From Pleurodeles waltl (taxonomy: Eukaryota; Chordata; Amphibia; Caudata; Salamandridae), in contig NC_090446.1 in NCBI RefSeq assembly GCF_031143425.1, positions 659,639,717-659,703,716 on the forward strand: DNA of 64,000 nucleotides. The letters are read 5' to 3'. Below the pieces are notes generated by a model. That model was not told the origin of the DNA and searched no databases. It saw only the letters and a program-made list of their open reading frames with translations. How positions within the stretch are numbered: the first letter of the stretch is position 1; every line of letters begins with the position of its first letter. This document shows, in pieces, positions 58,216 through 64,000 of this stretch. The translations under genes were made by a program, and so were the position numbers.

Positions 58216-58499
58216 GGCGGTCATTACAACATTGGCGGTAAAAGCCGCTTACCGCCGTGCAGAAGACCACCAACACACCGCCGCGGCTGCGGAATTCCGC
58301 CACAGCTATTATGACCCATATTTCGGAATCCGCCAAAATTCAGACAGCCACACAAGTCCGCCACACCAAAGGTCAGTGATAAACTGTCGAAAACAAAACC
58401 GACACCATCAGGCCAACAGAAATACGCCCACACTATCACGACACACGAATCCCGGCGGCAGTCTTTCAACCGCGGTATTCCATTGGCGGTACACACCGC

Positions 58500-58808
58500 C
58501 GCACTCAAAATACACACACATTTCCAAAACACAGCAACATTGGAAAATTCTAAATACACACACCTGATACACATACACACACCACTCCCACAGACCCATT
58601 ACAATATAAAACACACACCCACATCACCCACAAACCCCCACGACCAGAATCACTGAGAGAAGGCCAGAGAGAGACACCACCATCAACAAACTAGCATCCA
58701 CAGGCACACAACACCATCACCCACACTACTTCCACGCACCTCACACAACACACCACTACATATCACCACACTTATCACCACACACTCCACCCCACACATC
58801 ACCTACAC
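58500..58808 (+). other. A/C-rich low-complexity segment
   Basis: CACACA/CACCACA-rich sequence without G, ahead of the Myb 1 exon. Lacks stops in some frames but also lacks ATG; probably promoter/leader. Confidence 0.6.
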
Positions 58809-60207
58809 CACCCCAAGGCACGGCAAAGACACCCCAGGTTCTCGGAGGAGGAGCTCAGGGTCATGGTGGAGGAAATCTTCTGGGTAGAGCCACAGCTATT
58901 CGGAGCACAGGTACAGCACACCTCAATTGCAAGGAAGATGGAGCTATGGCGAAGAATAGTGGACAGGGTCAACGCAGTGGGACAGCACCCAAGAAATCGG
59001 GAGGACATCAGGAAGAGGTGGAATGACCTATTGGGGAAAGTGCGTTCCGTGGTCTCAAGACACCACCTGGCGCTTCAGCGGACTGGCGGCGGACCCACAC
59101 CTCCTCCCCCACAACTAACAACATGGGAGGAGCAGGTCTTGGCGATTCTGCATCCTGAGGGCCTCGCAGGAGTAGGTGGAGGAATGGACTCTGGTAAGTC
59201 AAAGCTTTACTATTACATCCCCCACCCTACCTGCATGCTATCACATACCCCCACCCTCACCCCCAGCACCCCAACTCCTCACATATGTCCCAACATCACA
59301 AACCACTCATCCCAACACCAAGCCCTGCATGCAACAACAAAGTATGGACACCCATCACCAAAGCAAGCCCACTGCACATACCCATACACCCCCTAAACCA
59401 TCATCACACAAGGTCCCACTCAGGAATGCTAGCACTGGGGTACACGGTCACCCACTCATTGCACACCATTACACACACAGATTTAATAAACATCCTTTTA
59501 TACCCCTGCAGGACCCCTACCCAATGTCACCGAACAGGAGGGTCCGCACATGTCCACACCACCAACAGAAGAGGCCCACAGTGATGACAGCACCTCTGTC
59601 CAACTGGATCTAGATGAGCAGCCTGGAGCATTGGGGACCTCAGGACAGTCGGTTCCCCTCACACAGGCACAGGCCACCACAGACCTTCCCCCCTCTGGAA
59701 ACACCAGCACAGTACCCACCCAGAGGGCCCATACCTCCGTCCCCAGGACATGTCAATCAGCAGTGTGTCCACCACTACAGGGAACCCAGGATAACCCACC
59801 ACCCCAACAACAGGGACCTGGAGGCTGTGGTAGTGGGCAGACGGTCCAAGGGACAGAGGCCCAGGAACACAGGGGAACTGGGAGGACTGCTGTGCGACAG
59901 GGGGCGGACAGGCCAAGGGAACCCACTCCCCATGAGGCCCTCTCCTCCATCATGGGAGCCTACCACCACTCCCAGGAGACAATGGCAACAGTACTGGCCA
60001 AGTTTCAGGAGACCCAGCGCATGCAGGAGGAACAGTATATGGGCTTCAGGGAGGAACTCAGAACCATCAGCTCCACCCTGAGCACCATCGTAGGGGTGCT
60101 GAAGGAAGTACTCAACACCAGGAGGGACACTGTGGCACTACAAGGGGCCCCTGACACTAGCATGGATGATGAACTGCCCACCACCTCCGCCGGAGCTAGT
60201 GGATAGG
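58809..60207 (+). CDS. Harbinger-B Myb/SANT-like protein 1, two exons
   Basis: Exon 1 runs to 59193 (CTCTG|GTAAGT), the intron is 59194-59511 (ends CCCTGCAG), and exon 2 is 59512-60207; the phase fits, giving Gly across the junction. The SANT/trihelix-like domain is in exon 1 (PRFSEEELRVMVEEIF ... MELWRRIVDRVNAVGQHP ... IRKRWNDLLGKV), then RTGGGPTPPPP. Exon 2 is Thr/Ser/Gln/Pro-rich, then a helical end (MATVLAKFQETQRMQEEQYM ... LSTIVGVLKEVLNTRRD). It corresponds to the partner gene of Harbinger-A and should bind element DNA and assist the transposase. No in-frame ATG precedes the SANT domain: the first is 58863 inside it, so the true start may be lost or supplied by an upstream exon. Otherwise open throughout. 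Confidence 0.8.
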
Positions 60208-60798
60208 ATGCCCCGCCACAGGACCACCACACCAGCACCCCACCCCCTGCAGAGGGAGAACCACCCCGCAAACGGTCCCTGAAATCCAGGACAAAGACAG
60301 AGCACGATGCCATGACCCCTGCCAATAAATGAGACCGCCCTGATTGTCATCCTACTGTCCCACTTTGTAACCCTGTCCATACTTAAACTGCCCAGCTCCC
60401 ATATGGGCAATGCACCTGTGAGACTAATAGACTGGACTCTGCCATGGACACTCCTCCACCATCACCCCTCACCATTTTACTACCCCCTCCAATATTGAGC
60501 ACTTTAATAAACACACCTAAAGCACAAAACAATCTGGAGTCTGTCTGTGATTTTGAAATAGTGTATTAGCAATTACAGTGACAAAATGCTTTTTAAATAG
60601 TAATGTCAACATACCTATGTCACACTGCTCTAGTCCATGAGGAATCTAAGCAGATGTCACACAGTGGGACCCACATCTGTGAAATCGTAAGGGAAAGTGA
60701 CAACTCAGTGACCATACACTGGGTGAAAAGGACAGACAGTAGAGAGGTAGTATTGTTAAAGTACATGTAGTAGGCAGGTTTGTATTCTTACCTGTGTT

Positions 60799-62202
60799 TC
60801 ACTGGAAATATTGCAGGATCACTGAGTCCCTGTTGTGCATGTCTTCTTCCTCTGCTTCCTCCTCTTTACTGTCCACAGGCTCCACAGCTGCCACAACACC
60901 GCCATCTGGACCATCCTCCTGCAGAAAAGGCACCTGTCGTCGCAATGCCAAGTTGTGAAGCATACAGCAGGCCACGATGATCTGGCACACCTTCTTTGGT
61001 GAGTAGAATAGGGATCCACCTGTCATATGGAGGCACCTGAACCTGGCCTTCAGGAGCCTGAAGGTCCGCTCGATCACCCTCCTAGTTCGCCCATGAGCCT
61101 CATTGTAGCATTCCTCTGCCCTTGTCCTGGGATTCCTCACTGGGGTCAGTAGCCATGACAGGTTGGGGTAACCAGAGTCACCTGCAAATGGCGAGGGACA
61201 ACTGTTAGACACACACTAACCTGTAGGGATAACCCCAGACCCAGACAACCATTCCCACTGACTTGCTTCCAGGTGCTCACCTAGTAGTCACACACGGTGC
61301 CTCTGCAGTTGACCCATCACATAATGGATGCTGCTATTCTGCAGGATGTAGGCATCATGCACTGAGCCAGGGAACATGGCATTCACATGGGAGATGTACT
61401 GGTCTGCCAAACATACCATCTGTACATTCATCGAATGATAACTCTTCCGGTTTCTGTACACCTGTTCACTCCAGTGGGGGGGGGGCAAAGCCACATGTGT
61501 CCCATCAATGGCACCTATGATGTTGGGGATATGCCCCAGGGCATAGAAGTCACCTTTCACTGTAGGCAAATCCTCCACCTGAGGGAAAACGATGTAGCTC
61601 CGCATGTGTTTCAGAAGGGCAGACAACACTCTGGACAATACGTTGGAAAACATAGGCTGGGACATCCCTGATGCCATGGCCACAGTTGTTTGAAATGAGC
61701 CACTTGCAAGGAAATGGAGCACTGACAGCACCTGCACTTGAGGGGATATTCCTGTGGGATGGTGGATTGCTGACATCAGGTCTGGCTCCAACTGGGTACA
61801 CAGTTCCTGGATTGTGGCACGGTCAAGCCTGTAGGTGATAATCAAATGTCGCTCCTCCATTGTCGACAGGTCCATCAACGGTCGGTACACCGGAGGATGC
61901 CGCCATCTCCTCACATGTCCCAGCGGACGGTGCCTATGAAGGACAACAGCGAGCACAGAGCCAACCAACTCAGAGGTACGTACCCACAGTTTACAAAGAA
62001 CACCATTCATACACAAAAGGTGGCCTGTATGTGTGTTCAGTCTAGGCCTTGGTCTGAGTGACTCAGTTAAAAATGAAGCCATGTGGGCCCCTGAAATGGT
62101 GGCTGCCTGACCTCTAAAGTGGGACAATGGGATGTGAGGTAACTGCGCTGGCGTTGTACACCGTTGCGGTAGGCGGTCGAAGACCTTGGCGCAATGCTGC
62201 AT
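60799..62202 (-). pseudogene. Harbinger-B DDE transposase, two exons, one nonsense codon
   Basis: Exon 1 runs from 62202 at the latest to 61281, the intron is 61280-61182 (GTGAGC...TTTGCAG) and exon 2 is 61181-60799. Start unsure: in-frame ATGs at 62202, 62082 and 62010; family similarity begins near VVLHRHRPLGHVRRWR. Motifs: VLSVLHFLASGSFQTTVAMA, IIGAIDGTHVALPPP (first Asp), PGSVHDAYILQ (second Asp), GDSGYP at the start of exon 2, RRVIERTFRLLKARFRCL (Glu) and CCMLHNLA, ending in an acidic tail. The only clear lesion is TGA at 61290-61288, four codons before GDSGYP, where Harbinger-A has Tyr. The intron sits at exactly the same place as in Harbinger-A. Convergent with Myb 1, divergent from Myb 2. 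Confidence 0.88.
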
Positions 62203-62381
62203 TGGTTAACATTGGACCCTATGGGTCCCAGGAGCCAATGACGATGTACGCCGGCAGTGACGGTAAGCACCGCCGCAGACATGACCACCATTTTCTATCT
62301 GTTCAATCATTCAATAACTGATCTTCGACAGGAGAGGACCTACACTGCAAGTGCTGCTGTGACCTCGGTCTGGAAGAGACA
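62083..62381. promoter_or_regulatory. Divergent intergenic region, transposase / Myb 2
   Basis: Between the likely transposase start (62082 or 62010) and the Myb 2 ATG (62382). Contains CCGC/GCGG motifs (GCGGTAGGCGGTC at 62166-62178) and TTGGCGCAATG, and no clear TATA box. The layout suggests shared control of both genes (inference). Confidence 0.4.
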
Positions 62382-63843
62382 ATGGCTCGAGTGTCTGGGG
62401 AAAGGGCCCCTGCCTTCACATCGGAGGAGTTGGAGAAACTCGTTGATTGGGTCCTCCCCCAGTACAAGCTACTCTACGGTCCTCCAGACAAATAGGTAAG
62501 TACACAGGGAGCATGTTGTATGGGCTATGCCTGTGTGGAGAGGGCTGGATGTAAGAAGGAAGGGGGCAGAGTGCTACGTTAATGAAAGACGTGAAAGCAT
62601 GTGCCACATGGCAAGGGTAGGGATGGGGGCCAATCACTTTGACGGTGCAGTTGGTAATGACTTCTCTTTTTCCCCTGTACATTTCATGTAGGTCAGCGCC
62701 CACCAGAAGAAAGATATTTGGCGTGCCATCGCCAAGGACGTCCGGACCTTGGGGGTCTACCACAGACGGAGCACCCAATGCCGTAAAAGATGGGAGGACA
62801 TTCGCCGCTGGAGCAAGAAGACGGCGGAGGCTCAGCTGGGGATGGCCTCCCAACGTGGGAGGGGTGCCCGTCGCACCATGACCCCCCTGATGTTCAGGAT
62901 CCTGGTGGTGGTCTACCTGGAGTTGGATGGGCGCTTGAGGGCATCACAGCAGACACAAGGGGGTGAGTACACTCTCATTCAGCTGACTTTGCGCGCATTA
63001 CGAGGTGTCTGGGTGGGGGATGTGGGCTGTGGGTTTCCCTAGGCCAGGGCGAGTTCCATAGGCAAGGCCCCACCGTAAGGCAGGCCATGTGGCACCCCAG
63101 CCCACCTCTGTAGAGTGCCAAGCACAGATATTCATTCCCCTGTGTCATCTATGTGTGCAGATGTCGTCCATAGCCTTGTAGGCCATTTCCCAGGAATTGA
63201 ACAGTGGAGCCCAAGAGCGCGGCATAGTGCAGTGGGCTTCTGTGTCTGTCGTGTCCACCAACGGTAGCGGTAATGCATGCACTCAACATGTCTTTCTTCT
63301 GTTTCCCTCCCCTTTTTGTGGTCTTCCTGTTCTTGTGTTCATTAGCATCATCAGGCGGAGGAGCAGTGGCACCGGAGCACGAGGGAGCTGCATCCCACAT
63401 GGCCCGGAGGACGACACTACGGAGTCTGAATTCACCAGTGGGACGGAGGGTGAGGGGAGCTCCACGGCGGGGACAGGAGCTGAGACCAGCGACACAGACT
63501 CATCCTCTGATGGGAGCTCCCTTGTGGTGGCGGCGACATCTGTGCCCCCTGCATCTACAGGTACAGCCGCCACCCCCCCTACCAGCACCGCCCTCCCAGC
63601 AGCCCCTCAGCCTTTTGCCGTGCCCGCTCACCCAGGAGGGTGGGCATCACCTTCGCCCCAGTCACCCCTGCTGCCCTCAGTGAGGAGGCCATTGACCTCC
63701 TCAGGTCCCTCACTGTTGGGCAGTCTACCATTTTCAATGCCATCCAGGGTGTAGAGAGGCAGTTGCAGCAAACCAATGCATTCCTGGAGGGCATTCATTC
63801 TGGTCTGGCGGCCCTTCACCGAGCTTTTCTGACTCTGGCCTAA
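62382..63843 (+). pseudogene. Harbinger-B second Myb/SANT-like gene, three exons
   Basis: Exon 1 is ATG 62382 to 62495, exon 2 62692-62962 and exon 3 63346-63843; donors GTAAG at 62496 and GTGAGT at 62963, acceptors TGTAG and ATTAG. Exon 1 carries APAFTSEELEKLVDWVLPQY. Exon 2 carries VSAHQKKDIWRAIAKDV and STQCRKRWEDIRRWSKKT, a trihelix/MADF-like pattern distinct from Myb 1, then LTPLMFRI-like MTPLMFRILVVV. Exon 3 has a Ser/Thr/acidic linker and a helical end (LSEEAIDLLRSLTVGQSTIF ... VERQLQQTNAFLEGIHSGL). Lesions: TAG as the last codon of exon 1 (62493-62495), where a sense codon such as CAG would join exon 2 in frame, and two frame changes in exon 3 (near 63400 and 63615-63640). Likely a DNA-binding helper of the transposon; function is inferred from the fold only. 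Confidence 0.75.
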
Positions 63844-64000
63844 GCACTGATGGCAGCCATTGTACCCATCTCTAGCCTCCCCCCTCCAACTTCCTCCACC
63901 CCGACCCAGTCCCCTGAACCTCTGCCTATCCCAAGCACACCATCAGACCACACACCTCAACACACAAGGGAAGCTCAGGCAAACATAAGCACCACACATC
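63844..64000. other. Harbinger-B 3' flank of Myb 2
   Basis: C-rich sequence after the TAA at 63841-63843, cut by the window edge; the right terminus is not reached. Confidence 0.6.

Larger units (their letters stand above)
58216..64000 (+). mobile_element. Harbinger-B, three-gene DNA transposon, right end outside window
   Basis: The left end GGCGGTCATTACAACATTGG interrupts the retroviral pol at 58215. The subterminal zone has repeated GGCGGT/ACCGCC motifs (58216-58500), then an A/C-rich segment (58500-58810). Genes: Myb/SANT 1 (+, 58809-60207), transposase (-, 62202-60799), Myb/SANT 2 (+, 62382-63843). No terminal repeat is seen between the transposase and Myb 2, so I treat them as one element; the right terminus and duplication lie beyond the window. 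Confidence 0.8.

Overview
The window is eukaryotic and made almost entirely of transposable elements. I see no convincing host exon, tRNA, rRNA or CRISPR array. The mix points to a large caudate amphibian genome, most likely a newt close to Pleurodeles: Harbinger DNA transposons with a Myb/SANT partner gene, many Harbinger-type MITEs ending in GGCGGTCATT- or GGGCCTCATTAC-like repeats, L1/Tx1 and L2/CR1 LINEs, Ty3/Gypsy elements, and a family of very long (about 2.1-2.2 kb) LTRs. The species guess rests on sequence style and was not searched.

Left part (1-8180). A long LTR enters from the left edge (1-~1325). An old LINE reverse transcriptase follows; it is cut by a MITE (1725-2206) and by Harbinger-A (2458-6574), which carries a spliced transposase (+) and a convergent Myb-like gene (-). 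The Myb-like gene is itself split by another MITE (4428-5032). A further MITE (7502-8180) carries a 217-bp solo LTR inside it.

Middle part (8385-25720). An old L1 (8385-~14990), interrupted by a MITE, lies next to an L2/CR1-like LINE (~14995-25720). The L2 is interrupted by a 2.1-kb solo LTR (15527-22715, duplication AACTC), which is in turn interrupted by a 5.1-kb Gypsy element (17090-22157, duplication GATAC/GATAG), and further on by a MITE (23451-24056). The order of events can be read from the target site duplications.

From 25.7 to 53 kb there are long stretches with little recognisable content, plus a complete reverse-oriented solo LTR (27936-30176), MITEs, a minus-strand Gypsy integrase relic, a full-length but dead L1 with a perfect 15-bp duplication (35942-41849), a hAT-type element with a perfect 8-bp duplication (41891-42709), and a 180-bp foldback MITE (45369-45548).

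Right part (53.1-64.0 kb). A minus-strand L1 3' end and an endogenous-retrovirus pol relic are split by another long LTR (54818-~57454). From 58216 to beyond the right edge lies Harbinger-B. It carries three genes: Myb/SANT gene 1 (+), a nearly intact two-exon DDE transposase (-), and a second, different Myb/SANT-like gene (+) divergent from the transposase. The canonical Harbinger layout has two genes, so this three-gene layout is the observation most worth following up. All coding sequences in the window that I could check carry at least one disabling change.
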